Assembly (NCBI RefSeq): GCF_001424025.1
Contig: NZ_LMPZ01000004.1
Location: 62,001 to 126,000, forward strand
Source: Brevundimonas sp. Leaf363
Lineage (GTDB): Bacteria; Pseudomonadota; Alphaproteobacteria; Caulobacterales; Caulobacteraceae
DNA: 64,000 bases
Direction of reading: 5' to 3'
Shown: in pieces, positions 8,273 to 16,888 of the stretch
Numbering within the stretch: position 1 is the stretch's first letter
How the letters are laid out: each line of letters opens with the position of its first letter
Notes under the pieces: model-generated
Seen by the model: only the letters and a program-made list of their open reading frames with translations
Database searches by the model: none
Told to the model about the DNA's origin: nothing
Program-made: the position numbers and the translations under genes

Positions 8273-9274
8273 ATGGATCACGCCCTCCTGATCCTGATCT
8301 TCCTGATCGGCGTCGCGCTGCTTTTCGACTTCCTGAACGGGCTGCATGATGCGGCCAACTCCATCGCCACCATCGTGGCGACGCGTGTGCTGCCGCCGGT
8401 CTTCGCCGTAGGCTGGGCGGCCTTCTTCAACTTCATCGCCTTCCTGTTCTTCGGCCTGCATGTCGCCAATACGGTCGGCAAGGGCATCATCTCGCCCGAC
8501 ATCATCAGCGACCAGGTGATCTTCGGCGCCCTGGTCGGCGCCATCGGCTGGAATATCGCCACCTGGCTGGCCGGCATTCCGTCCTCCAGCTCCCACGCCC
8601 TGGTCGGCGGCCTGATCGGCGCGGGCGTGGCCAAGGCAGGGCCCGGCGCCATCGTCGTGGCGGGGGTCAGCAAGACCATCGCCGCCATCTTCCTGTCGCC
8701 GGCCGTCGGCTTCGCTCTGGCGCTGCTTCTGGTGCTGATCGTGTCGTGGGTGTTCGTGAAGGCCAATCCGTCGTTTGCGGATCGCACTTTCCGGCGACTG
8801 CAGTTCCTGTCGGCCTCCGCCTATTCTCTGGGCCACGGCGGCAATGACGCCCAGAAGACGATGGGGATCATCGCCGTCCTGCTGTATTCGCGCGGCATGA
8901 CCGGGCCGGACTTCCACGTGCCCTTCTGGGTGGTCATCAGCTGTCAGGCGGCCATCGCCCTGGGCACCCTGTTCGGCGGCTGGCGTATCGTCCATACGAT
9001 GGGATCTCGGATCACGCGCCTCAGCCCCCAGCAGGGCTTCTGCGCCGAGACGGGCGGGGCGATCACCCTGTTCCTGGCCACCGGCCTGGGCGTGCCGGTC
9101 TCGACCACCCACACCATCACCGGCGCCATCGTGGGCGTCGGCGCCGCGCGCCGCGCCTCGGCTGTGCGCTGGAACGTGGCCCGCAGCATCGTCACCGCAT
9201 GGTTCATCACCATGCCGGCCGCCGCCGCCCTGGCCGCCGCCGCCTATTACGCCGGAGGCTTCTTCCTCGATTGA
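8273..9274 (+). CDS. pit: Pit family inorganic phosphate transporter
   Basis: 333-residue inner-membrane phosphate (metal-phosphate) symporter of the PHO-4/Pit family. The two inverted-repeat signatures are visible: FLNGLHDAANSIATIVATR near the N-terminus and LGHGGNDAQKTMGII in the middle. GIPSSSSHALVGGLIGAG and the late VPVSTTHTITGAIVGVG form the second pair of repeats. The protein is hydrophobic throughout with about ten membrane segments. It lies directly behind the DUF47 accessory gene and downstream of the secreted phytase, so phosphate liberated outside could enter here. Length is shorter than E. coli PitA but normal for the alphaproteobacterial group. Confidence 0.95.
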   Translation: MDHALLILIFLIGVALLFDFLNGLHDAANSIATIVATRVLPPVFAVGWAAFFNFIAFLFFGLHVANTVGKGIISPDIISDQVIFGALVGAIGWNIATWLAGIPSSSSHALVGGLIGAGVAKAGPGAIVVAGVSKTIAAIFLSPAVGFALALLLVLIVSWVFVKANPSFADRTFRRLQFLSASAYSLGHGGNDAQKTMGIIAVLLYSRGMTGPDFHVPFWVVISCQAAIALGTLFGGWRIVHTMGSRITRLSPQQGFCAETGGAITLFLATGLGVPVSTTHTITGAIVGVGAARRASAVRWNVARSIVTAWFITMPAAAALAAAAYYAGGFFLD

Positions 9275-9723
9275 CGGATCCTGTTCCCGAACCCGCACCC
9301 CCGAAACCGCGCCGCCAGGTCGCCGCCCTGCCCTGGCGTATGGGCGTCCAAGGGCTGGAAGTTCTGCTGGTCACGTCGCGGGACACGGGTCGATGGGTGA
9401 CGCCCAAGGGCGGGCGGATGGCAGGCCTGACGGACGCGGCGGCCGCCGCCCAGGAGGCGCTGGAAGAAGCCGGGGTCGAGGGCTGCATCGCTGAGGCGCC
9501 GCTGGGCGAGTATCATTATCTGAAACGCCTCAAGCGCCGCGCGCCCCGTCCGTGCGTCGTGTCGGTCTACCCGCTCGAGGTGCAGCGTGAACTGGCCGAC
9601 TGGAAGGAAAGGGCTGAACGCGATCGTCGCTGGATGTCGGCCTTCGAGGCCGCTGATGCGGTGGAGGAAGCGGATCTGGCCGGCGTGATCCGCAGCCTCA
9701 ACGCATGGGTTTCAGGGCGTTGA
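9271..9723 (+). CDS. NUDIX hydrolase (DIPP-like), TTG start
   Basis: About 150-residue NUDIX pyrophosphohydrolase. The Nudix box is slightly degenerate: TPKGGRM..LTDAAAAAQEALEEAGV keeps the EALEEAG metal-binding core, but the usual upstream E and the R of REU are replaced. This is a known alphaproteobacterial variant near diphosphoinositol/dinucleoside polyphosphate hydrolases. A TTG at 9271 overlaps the stop of the phosphate transporter (TTGA), and GGAGG lies 13 bases upstream. The longer frame from 9199 would run inside the transporter and encode an arginine-rich artefact. Substrate is not known; a polyphosphorylated metabolite is plausible given the phosphate genes. Confidence 0.82.
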   Translation: MTDPVPEPAPPKPRRQVAALPWRMGVQGLEVLLVTSRDTGRWVTPKGGRMAGLTDAAAAAQEALEEAGVEGCIAEAPLGEYHYLKRLKRRAPRPCVVSVYPLEVQRELADWKERAERDRRWMSAFEAADAVEEADLAGVIRSLNAWVSGR

Positions 9724-9759
9724 CCCGTACCGGCAGCGCCGCGACTGCCGCCGCTACAG

Positions 9760-9786
9760 CTTTCGTTTTGTAGTGAAACTGAAAAC
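9760..9786 (+). promoter_or_regulatory. predicted DeoR/AgaR-type operator upstream of the regulator
   Basis: CTTTCGTTTTG followed closely by GAAACTGAAAAC in the leader of the DeoR-family gene. The TTTCGTTT-like half-sites recur at 13710, 16813 and 20443 in front of the other genes of the cluster. This suggests autoregulation; it is motif-based only. Confidence 0.5.
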
Positions 9787-9832
9787 GGCTATGCTTCGGC
9801 ACAACCGCGACGGGCGCGGCGGGGTGCGATTC

Positions 9833-10627
9833 ATGGCGGACGGCTCGCGTGTGGTCTCTCGCGACACATCAGAGCGGCGGCGCGAAATCACGACCATGAT
9901 CCGCGCGCGCGGCAGCGTGCAGGTCGCCGCCCTGTCGGAACGATTCCGCGTGTCGATGCAGACGATCCGCAAGGACCTGCACTATCTGGAGGAACGCGGC
10001 GTCGCGACGCGCGCCTACGGCGGCGCCATCAGCTCGGAAGTCGTCAACGCGCCGGTCGAGCCCGCCATCGAAACCAAGCGCGTCTCCCATACCGAAGCCA
10101 AGGAACGGGTGGGACGGATGGCCGCCGGCATGGTCAAGCCGGGCGAGTCGATCATGCTCGATTCCGGCACGACGACCTTGCAGATCGCGCGCTTCCTGCC
10201 CGACGACGAGGATCTGACCGTCGTCACGAACGACTTCGACGTCCTGAGCGTGCTGGTCCAGAAGCGGAAGATCAAGATCGTCATGCTGGGCGGCGAACTG
10301 CGCAGGCGCAACATGGCCTTCTATGGCGCCCAGACGGTGGCGGCGCTGGATGACATGCTGCTGGACAAGGTGTTCCTGGGCGTCGACGGCCTGGACATCG
10401 AACGCGGCGTCACAACCCACCACGAGCCCGAGGCGCAGCTGAACCGGCGCATGGTCGAGACGGCGCGCGAGGTCATCGCCGTCACCGACGCCTCCAAGTT
10501 CGGCAAGATCTGCCTGCACCGGATCATCGCAATCGGCGACCTGGACGCCCTGGTCACGGACACCGCCGCGCCGGACTATATCGACGAGGCGGCGACCCGG
10601 CTCGGCTTCCGCCTGCACCGGGCCTGA
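9833..10627 (+). CDS. DeoR family transcriptional regulator (AgaR-like)
   Basis: 264-residue sugar-phosphate-responsive repressor. The N-terminal DeoR helix-turn-helix (about residues 15-70) contains SERRREITTMIRARGSVQV, LSERFRVSMQTIRKDLHYL and RAYGGAI. The C-terminal DeoRC effector domain (about 90-250) contains MLDSGTTTLQIARFL, VVTNDFDVLSVL, MLGGELRRRNMAFYG and VFLGVDGLDIERGVTT. The ATG at 9833 is chosen because it begins just before the helix-turn-helix and has GGCGGGG upstream; a GTG at 9773 would include operator-like DNA. It is convergent with the GH27 gene. GatZ/AgaS/kinase neighbours suggest it answers to a tagatose or galactosamine phosphate (inference). Confidence 0.9.
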   Translation: MADGSRVVSRDTSERRREITTMIRARGSVQVAALSERFRVSMQTIRKDLHYLEERGVATRAYGGAISSEVVNAPVEPAIETKRVSHTEAKERVGRMAAGMVKPGESIMLDSGTTTLQIARFLPDDEDLTVVTNDFDVLSVLVQKRKIKIVMLGGELRRRNMAFYGAQTVAALDDMLLDKVFLGVDGLDIERGVTTHHEPEAQLNRRMVETAREVIAVTDASKFGKICLHRIIAIGDLDALVTDTAAPDYIDEAATRLGFRLHRA

Positions 10628-10633
10628 GCGGGC

Positions 10634-12544
10634 TTACCGCTTCAGCGCCGCGTCGCCCCATGTCACCACCAGGGGCAGATCGCTGGTGAGGCCTTCTGAT
10701 CGCGCCACGATCTCGACGATCCGCACGCCGCTGACATCGGCGCTGAGCGCGGCGGGCGCCGTGCCGAAGATCATGGGCGCGCTTTCGCTCAGCAGACGGC
10801 CGTCGCCGTAGACGGCGAAGCGGACCGCATCCTTGGTATTGCGGGTCGAATCGTCCACTCCGACCTGGGCCTCGAAGCGGGTGTAGCCTTCGTTGCGGAC
10901 TTCCAGACGCGAGTTGGTCAGAACGCCGAGGCCGCTTTCGAAGCCCTGTCCGCCGATTCGCAGCGCCTGGTCGTAGGGCGTCGCATCGGCCTGGGCGCCG
11001 CCCCATCCGGTATAGGTCGGCCGCTCGCCCGAGCCCGTCGTCTCGCCCCACGCATTGCGCATCCGGTGGACGACCGGATCGGGTTCGGGCGCGATGACGC
11101 CGTCCACCGCCACGTTCACCGCGCCGGGGATTTCGGACAGATAGACGCCGTCGCTCAGCGTGCGCTCGCCCGACGCCTCGAACACCAGCGTCTCGCGCGG
11201 CGTCAGCGTGAACTTGGTCTCGCCGGTAAAGGTCGCCGTGGTCTTGTCCCACAGGTTCTTGAGCGCGATCGGCGCACCGCCCGCCAACTTCAGCTGCGCC
11301 GCCGTCAGGGTGACCTCGGTCTCGGCCAGGCCACGGTTGAACAGGGCCACCGCCTTCTTGCCGTTCGACAGCGTCTTCACCAGGATCTGCACATCGTCCG
11401 AGGCATAGGCGATGACCGCCTGGTGACCGCCCGGATCCTGGTTCAGCCGCACGATGTCGGCATTGCCCCAGATGTCCATCAGGCTCTGCGGCGCCTGGCG
11501 CAGGTCATAGCTGATCAGCAGCGGCGCATTGATCATGGCCCACAGCGCGAAGTGCGAACGCGCCTCGGTCAGATGGTTCTGGTCGAAGTCGCCGTGGCCG
11601 ACGAACAGGATGTCCGGGTCGTTCCAGGCGCCCGGCTTGGCGTAGAGCGCGCGCGTCGAGGCGCTGTCGAAGTTGTGCAGCATGCGGGTCCACGTCGGCG
11701 TGATGTCGCCGCTGGTGCGCCACATGTGGCCGACGTTCTTGCCCCAGGTGCGGACGTCCGCCGAACCCCAGTTGCAGATGGCCAGGATGTAGTCGCCGTC
11801 CGGATTGTGCCGCGCCAGCGCGTCGGCCACTTCGCCGTAGAGAGCCTGAACCGCCGGCACGTCGGTGCGGTTGATCGAGACCTGATCGATCAGCGGCGTC
11901 TCGGGCGTATAGGCGTACTGCGCGACGATCGGGTTCGCGGGCCCGTAGACGTTGATGCCGCACGCATCGACCTTGACGTAGTCGAAGCCCCACTCGCCGA
12001 AATACAGGCCGATGTCCTGATCGACGTGGCCGTGCAGACCGACCTCGCGCTCGGCCGTCGTGCCTTCGGGCAGGTTGGGTGAGTGCAGGTCATAGGCCTG
12101 GGAACAGGCGTTGCGGCCGATGTCCGTGTAGATGCCGGCCTTCAACCCCATGCCGTGCAGGGTGTCGGTGAAGGGGCGGAAGCTGCTGTCGCGACCCTCG
12201 ACGTGCGCCGAGGGGAAGATGCCGGTGCGGATCTCCATCCGCCCGTCCGACTGCCGACGACGCAGCCACCAGCCGTCGTCGATGTTCACATAGGTGTAGC
12301 CCAGCGCCGACAGACCGCTGTCGACCATGGCCCGCGCGGCGCCCAGCACCTTTGCCTCGTCAACCTCGGTGCGGAAGGCGTTCCACGAGTTCCAGCCCAT
12401 CGGCGGCGTGCGCGCCTGGGACCGCTCCGGGATCGACCAGCGGCCGGTGGCGGCCAGAGGGTCGGACGCCTGGGCCATCGCCGGCAGAGCGGAGACAAGC
12501 AGGCTGCAGATCGCGGCCGAGGCCAGCAGGGCGCGGATTCTCAT
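10634..12544 (-). CDS. GH27 alpha-galactosidase / alpha-N-acetylgalactosaminidase with NPCBM domain
   Basis: 636-residue exported glycoside hydrolase. Residues 1-25 are a signal peptide. The GH27 barrel opens with RTPPMGWNSWNAFRTEVDE and has YVNIDDGWW. The nucleophile aspartate is at 193 (DYVKVDACG) and the acid/base aspartate at 280 (WRTSGDI). A beta-sandwich follows (about 390-470). Residues about 490-636 are an NPCBM carbohydrate-binding module (NAWGETTGSGERPTYTGWGG, LTNSRLEVRNEGYTRFEAQVG split by short spacers). GH27 covers alpha-galactosidases, alpha-N-acetylgalactosaminidases and related enzymes; motifs alone do not settle the substrate. It is second in a minus-strand operon, 30 bases after the amidohydrolase lipoprotein gene. 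Confidence 0.93.
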   Translation of the reverse strand: MRIRALLASAAICSLLVSALPAMAQASDPLAATGRWSIPERSQARTPPMGWNSWNAFRTEVDEAKVLGAARAMVDSGLSALGYTYVNIDDGWWLRRRQSDGRMEIRTGIFPSAHVEGRDSSFRPFTDTLHGMGLKAGIYTDIGRNACSQAYDLHSPNLPEGTTAEREVGLHGHVDQDIGLYFGEWGFDYVKVDACGINVYGPANPIVAQYAYTPETPLIDQVSINRTDVPAVQALYGEVADALARHNPDGDYILAICNWGSADVRTWGKNVGHMWRTSGDITPTWTRMLHNFDSASTRALYAKPGAWNDPDILFVGHGDFDQNHLTEARSHFALWAMINAPLLISYDLRQAPQSLMDIWGNADIVRLNQDPGGHQAVIAYASDDVQILVKTLSNGKKAVALFNRGLAETEVTLTAAQLKLAGGAPIALKNLWDKTTATFTGETKFTLTPRETLVFEASGERTLSDGVYLSEIPGAVNVAVDGVIAPEPDPVVHRMRNAWGETTGSGERPTYTGWGGAQADATPYDQALRIGGQGFESGLGVLTNSRLEVRNEGYTRFEAQVGVDDSTRNTKDAVRFAVYGDGRLLSESAPMIFGTAPAALSADVSGVRIVEIVARSEGLTSDLPLVVTWGDAALKR

Positions 12545-12574
12545 GGGAACATCCTCGGTCAGTGACGGGTCGGA

Positions 12575-13678
12575 TCAGCGACGCGAGAAGAACTCGCGTT
12601 GGGCATTGGCGTAGTAGATCTTGTCGATCACCGACCGGGGCAGGGCCAGACCCGTGACGTCGGCGTCGATGTCATCGACATGGCGCATCGCGTCCGTCGC
12701 GAGATAGGCCCAGTCGTTGGTCCAGACCTCATGCGCCGACTGGCGGAAGGCAGCCACGTCCTCGCCTGGGTTCAGCGTCAGATCGGTGCCGTAGAGAATG
12801 CGGTCCTGGTACTTGATGAAGAAGTCGCGGACCTTCCGGCGATCGCGCACCGACTGGTACTGGATCTGCGTCATCCGGGCGGCCGTCTCGATGACCGCAT
12901 TGGGATGGGCGTCCAGGAATTTCGACATCTCGTCGACGCTCCACTCCAGGCTGGCCATGTGGGCGCCGACGAACTTCAGGGTCGGATTGCGGCTCACCAT
13001 CGTGTCGCGACGGGCCATCAGATACTCGTACCGCGGCATCTCCGGGTGCAGATACATGTGGTACTCAGGGTGGGCGCTGAAATAGGCCCGGTCGTTGTCC
13101 GTTGTCATCTGGTCCAGCGGCAGCCAGCAGTTGTAGGGCTCGCCCTGGTGCGCGATCAGCGGCACCCCGGTGGCGGCCAGATGGCTGAAGATCGGGTTCA
13201 GCCCGGCGTCGTCGATGAAGATCAACTGGCCGCTCGCGTCGCGCTCGACCATGCCGACGTTCTTCCACACCTTCACCGCCACGGCGCCCCGCGCGACCTC
13301 GGCGTCGATGGCGGCGTTTGCGCGCTCCGCCCAGCCGGCCTGGCCAAAGCCCTGCATCGAGAAGGTCGTGGCGAAGTGGAACCGCTGTGGGTCGGCTGCG
13401 GCGTAGTGGTGGGCCACCTGCTGCTGGTCGGCCAGAGAAGGAAACGCCGGGTAGTCGACGTTGATCGACAGGATCTCGAAGTTGTCCGCGGCCGCCTGAT
13501 CGACGAACGCGTCGTCCTGAAGATTCACATGCACGTGTGAATCGATCTTGCGCACACTGGCGAAGTCGGAGGCGGTGTATCCTGCCGGCGGCGTGGTGGC
13601 GCAGGCTGACAGGGCCAGACCGGCCAGGACTGCGAACGGGGTCGCCCGCACGACCGACCAGCGCGTGTTGAAGATCAT
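12575..13678 (-). CDS. amidohydrolase (PF04909-type) lipoprotein
   Basis: 367-residue metal-dependent TIM-barrel hydrolase. The signal ends in a lipobox (LAGLALSAC), so it should be a lipid-anchored periplasmic or outer-membrane protein. Metal-site motifs are KIDSHVHVN (HxH), PLIAHQGEP, FVGAHMASLEW and LYGTDLTLNP, and the C-terminal SVIDKIYYANAQREF is characteristic of the amidohydrolase-2 (PF04909) family. The ATG at 13678 has GGAGG upstream; the longer frame to 13858 would overlap the divergent GH36 gene. It heads the operon with the GH27 gene and shares a divergent control region with the GH36 gene. Substrate is unknown; a glycan amide such as an N-acetyl group is one possibility raised by the context. 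Confidence 0.88.
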   Translation of the reverse strand: MIFNTRWSVVRATPFAVLAGLALSACATTPPAGYTASDFASVRKIDSHVHVNLQDDAFVDQAAADNFEILSINVDYPAFPSLADQQQVAHHYAAADPQRFHFATTFSMQGFGQAGWAERANAAIDAEVARGAVAVKVWKNVGMVERDASGQLIFIDDAGLNPIFSHLAATGVPLIAHQGEPYNCWLPLDQMTTDNDRAYFSAHPEYHMYLHPEMPRYEYLMARRDTMVSRNPTLKFVGAHMASLEWSVDEMSKFLDAHPNAVIETAARMTQIQYQSVRDRRKVRDFFIKYQDRILYGTDLTLNPGEDVAAFRQSAHEVWTNDWAYLATDAMRHVDDIDADVTGLALPRSVIDKIYYANAQREFFSRR

Positions 13679-13709
13679 GACGGCCTCCCTCCTGTTTCCA
13701 TGGATGCGA

Positions 13710-13738
13710 CAACGGAAACAAACCTCGATGTTTCGTTG
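13710..13738. promoter_or_regulatory. predicted operator in the divergent amidohydrolase/GH36 control region
   Basis: CAACGGAAAC and GTTTCGTTG form an imperfect inverted repeat around an 11-base spacer in the 137 bases between the two divergent starts. It is the same GTTTCGTT half-site seen upstream of the DeoR gene, the gatZ operon and the TonB receptor. Confidence 0.55.
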
Positions 13739-13815
13739 TGCGTCTTTTTGTTTGCCTTTGGAAATCGGCCTATGCAAGATCATTTCCAGACCCGTCGTCA
13801 ACAGAGGGCGCGACG

Positions 13816-15894
13816 ATGAACACACAACCCCTCCTGCGCCGTCGCGGCGTGCTCGCACTTCTGGGCGGGACTGTCTTGGCGACGGGCGGGCTCGGCTCCG
13901 GTCGCGCCTTCGCCGCCGCCGTCGCGGCGCGAGCCGGCGACGCAGTGCTGACGCTCGAGTTCGACACCGCCCTGAACAGCCGTCTGGTGTCCAACCTGTC
14001 AGGCCGCGCCGTCGCCCTGACCGACTTCGCCCCTTCCGAAACGGTGACGCTGGCCGACGACCGGATCATCGACAGCTTCCCCTACGCCGCTCAGACGCGC
14101 GAGGCGGTCAGCGACGTCCACGGGGCCGGCGTGCGTCACACGGTGCGCGGCGTCTCGGCCGAGGGTCTGGAGAAGACCGTCAGCCTGACCTTCTACGACC
14201 GCTACCCCGGCTTCCCGCTGATCAACGTCGCCTGGCGCCACACGCGCGGCGAGCCGCTGGCGATCAAGAGCTGGCGTCTGGGCGGTCACACGCTCAAGGC
14301 GTCGGGCGGCGCCGGTTTCTGGTCCTGGTCGGGTTCGACCCATGCGGATCGCCGCGACTGGGTGCAGCCGGTCAAGGAAGGCTTCGACCAACCCAACTTC
14401 ATGGGCATGAACGATTCCGACTACGGCTCTGGCACTCCAGTGGCCGACGTCTGGCGTCCGGACGCCGGCATCGCCGTCGGTCATATCGAACTGACGCCCA
14501 AGCTGGTCTCCCTGCCCATCGTCGCCTCGCCCGCCGGCGCCTCGGTGGCGCTGGAGGAGGCGCGCGCCGTGACGCTGAACCCGGGCGAGACTCTCAGGTC
14601 GCTGGACGCCTTCGTCACCGTCCACACTCGCGACTACTATGCCACGCTGGACGCCTATCGCCGGGTCATGGCCGATCGCGGCCTGGCCGCCCCGCAGGCG
14701 CCGGAAGGGTCGTACGAGCCCATCTGGTGCGCCTGGGGCTACGACCGCAACTTCACCGTCGCCGAGATCGAAGGCACCTACGCCAAGGTCAAGGACATGG
14801 GCTTCAAGTGGGCCGTGCTGGACGACGGCTGGCAGACGAACGAAGGCGACTGGGCGCTGGATCCGCGCAAGTTCCGCACCGAAGCCGACATGGTCGCCTT
14901 CGCCGCCAACATCCGCAAGGCGGGCCTGAAGCCCAAGCTGTGGCTGGCGCCCCTGGCCGTCGATCCGGGCTCGGACCTGCTGCACGACCACACAGACATG
15001 CTGCTGCTGGACGAGAACGGCGCGGTGCAGGACGTGACCTGGTGGAACGCCTTCTACCTGTGCCCGGCCTACCAGCCGACCATCGATTACACCCAGGCCC
15101 TGATCCACAAGATCATCGGCGAATGGGGATACGAGGGGCTGAAGCTGGACGGCCAGCACATGAACGGCGTCGCCCCGTGTCATAACCCCGCGCACAATCA
15201 CGCCCGCCCCGAAGAGTCGGTCGAGAAGCTCCAGGACTTCTGGAAGATGGTCTACGACACGGCGCGCAAGGCCAATCCGGAAGCGGTTGTCGAGTTCTGC
15301 CCCTGCGGCACGTCCTACGCCTTCCACAACCTGCCCTACACCAACCAGGTGCCGGCCTCCGACCCGCTGTCGTCCTGGCAGGTGCGCCTGAAAGGCAAGT
15401 CGCTGAAGGCGCTGATGGGCCGCGACGCGGCCTATGCCGGCGACCACGTCGAACTCAGCGACGGCGGCAATGACTGGGCCTCTACGGTCGGTATCGGCGC
15501 GGTCATCTCGACCAAGTTCACCTACCCGCACGAGGGGCGCGGCCCGGACGCCAACTTCCTGCTGACGCCGGAACGCGAGGCTGTCTGGCGCAAGTGGGCC
15601 GACATCTACAGCGCCAAGATGCTGCCCAAGGGCCAGTACCTGGGCGAGCTCTACGACATCGGCTTCGACAAGCCGGAGGCGCACGCGGTCTCCAAGGACG
15701 GCAAGCTCTATTACGCCTTCTACGCCCCCACCTGGGACGGGCATGTCGATCTGCGCGGCCTGGGCGACGGCGCCTACCGTCTGACCGACTACTTCAACGG
15801 CGTGGACCTGGGCACGGCGACGGCGAGCGCTGCGCGCATCCCGGCCCGGTTCGAGAAATTCCTGCTGATCGAAGCCACACCGGTGCAAGCGTGA
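13816..15894 (+). CDS. GH36-type alpha-galactosidase family enzyme, Tat-exported
   Basis: 692-residue glycoside hydrolase of the GH36/melibiase kind. The N-terminus carries a Tat-like signal (LRRRGVLALLGG..AFA). A beta-rich N-domain (about 40-300) precedes the barrel with AWGYDRNFTVAEI, FKWAVLDDGWQTNEGDW and the likely nucleophile aspartate at 445 in GLKLDGQHM. VVEFCPCGTS and VELSDGGNDW lie in the region that carries the acid/base. GH36 includes alpha-galactosidases and alpha-N-acetylgalactosaminidases; a galactosaminidase role would suit the AgaS/GatZ genes downstream (inference). ATG at 13816 follows AGAGGG. The stop overlaps the GTG of the DMT transporter. Confidence 0.88.
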   Translation: MNTQPLLRRRGVLALLGGTVLATGGLGSGRAFAAAVAARAGDAVLTLEFDTALNSRLVSNLSGRAVALTDFAPSETVTLADDRIIDSFPYAAQTREAVSDVHGAGVRHTVRGVSAEGLEKTVSLTFYDRYPGFPLINVAWRHTRGEPLAIKSWRLGGHTLKASGGAGFWSWSGSTHADRRDWVQPVKEGFDQPNFMGMNDSDYGSGTPVADVWRPDAGIAVGHIELTPKLVSLPIVASPAGASVALEEARAVTLNPGETLRSLDAFVTVHTRDYYATLDAYRRVMADRGLAAPQAPEGSYEPIWCAWGYDRNFTVAEIEGTYAKVKDMGFKWAVLDDGWQTNEGDWALDPRKFRTEADMVAFAANIRKAGLKPKLWLAPLAVDPGSDLLHDHTDMLLLDENGAVQDVTWWNAFYLCPAYQPTIDYTQALIHKIIGEWGYEGLKLDGQHMNGVAPCHNPAHNHARPEESVEKLQDFWKMVYDTARKANPEAVVEFCPCGTSYAFHNLPYTNQVPASDPLSSWQVRLKGKSLKALMGRDAAYAGDHVELSDGGNDWASTVGIGAVISTKFTYPHEGRGPDANFLLTPEREAVWRKWADIYSAKMLPKGQYLGELYDIGFDKPEAHAVSKDGKLYYAFYAPTWDGHVDLRGLGDGAYRLTDYFNGVDLGTATASAARIPARFEKFLLIEATPVQA

Positions 15895-16796
15895 CCGACA
15901 TCTCGAGCACCCAGCCATCAGCGCCCGTCAGCTCGCGCCGCTGGCTGCTGTTCGCCCTGCTGACCGTCGGCCTGTGGGGCGTCTGGGGCGCCTTCGCCGG
16001 CATCTCGGCCCAGCGCGGCTTCCCCGAGACGCTGGTCTACTGCGTCTGGGCCCTGACCATGATCGTGCCGGCCGTCGTGGTCATGCAGCGCGAGAAGTGG
16101 AAGCTGGATCGTGACCCGAAGTCGATCCTGTATGGCCTGCTGATCGGCCTGACCGGCGCGGGCGGGCAGATGATCCTGTTCTACGCGGTCACGACCGGCC
16201 CGGCCTATCTGATCTTCCCGATCATCTCCCTGTCGCCGCTGGTGACCATCCTGATGTCGCTGCTGCTGCTGAAGGAGCGGACGACGAAGCTGGGCGCGCT
16301 CGGCGTCGCGCTGGCGCTGGTCGCCCTGCCCCTGTTCGACTTCTCGCCTCAGGGATTCTCCTTCATGCAGGGGGGATCCTGGTTCCCGCTGGCCCTGATC
16401 ATCATGGGCTGCTGGGGCGTGCAGGCCTACTTCATGAAGCTGGCCAACAACCGGATGAGCGCCGAGAGCATCTTCTTTTACATGACGCTCAGCGGCCTGA
16501 TGCTGATCCCCGTCGCGCTGGCCATGACGGACTTCGCCAAGCCCATCAACTGGGGGCTGGACGGTCCGTGGCTGGCGGCCGTCATACAGAGCCTGAACGC
16601 CATCGGCGCCCTGTTCCTCGTCTATGCCTTCCGGCACGGCAAGGCGATCGTGGTGGCGCCTCTGACGAACGCCGGCGCGCCGCTGGCCACATCCGTCATC
16701 GCGCTGCTCATCGCCGGCGTCATGCCGGGTGAGCTGAAGATGGTCGGGCTGGCGCTGGCCTTCATCGCTGCCGCTCTTCTGGCGACCGCCGCCTGA
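15891..16796 (+). CDS. EamA/DMT family transporter
   Basis: 301-residue inner-membrane protein with about ten transmembrane helices and two EamA-like repeats (first half LLFALLTVGLWGVWGAF..; second half LALIIMGCWGVQAYFM.. and APLTNAGAPLATSVIALLI). It starts with GTG at 15891, overlapping the GH36 stop codon (GTGA), so translation is coupled. Position between a Tat-exported glycosidase and intracellular sugar-phosphate enzymes suggests it imports the released monosaccharide. The drug/metabolite superfamily has broad substrates, so this is inference. Confidence 0.85.
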   Translation: MTDISSTQPSAPVSSRRWLLFALLTVGLWGVWGAFAGISAQRGFPETLVYCVWALTMIVPAVVVMQREKWKLDRDPKSILYGLLIGLTGAGGQMILFYAVTTGPAYLIFPIISLSPLVTILMSLLLLKERTTKLGALGVALALVALPLFDFSPQGFSFMQGGSWFPLALIIMGCWGVQAYFMKLANNRMSAESIFFYMTLSGLMLIPVALAMTDFAKPINWGLDGPWLAAVIQSLNAIGALFLVYAFRHGKAIVVAPLTNAGAPLATSVIALLIAGVMPGELKMVGLALAFIAAALLATAA

Positions 16797-16812
16797 AGCC
16801 GCAACACATCAG

Positions 16813-16856
16813 GTTTCGGTTTCATTGTTTAAGTTGCGTTTTAGGCGGTTTCAGTT
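16813..16856 (+). promoter_or_regulatory. predicted DeoR/AgaR-type operator array before the gatZ operon
   Basis: The 92-base gap before the aldolase-subunit gene holds GTTTCGGTTTCATTGTTT, then GCGTTTTAGGCGGTTTC, three or four direct copies of a GTTTC-like box. This resembles the boxes at 9760, 13710 and 20443. Confidence 0.5.
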
Positions 16857-16888
16857 AGGGTATCGCTGGGGAAGCGAAGGGTTCATTC

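Noticed and set aside
9199-9270. extended start for the NUDIX gene
   Set aside because: The extra residues are arginine-rich and lie inside the phosphate transporter gene in another frame; the TTG at 9271 fits better.
12575-13858. longer amidohydrolase start at 13858
   Set aside because: It would overlap the divergent GH36 gene and the operator region, and it places the lipoprotein signal internally.
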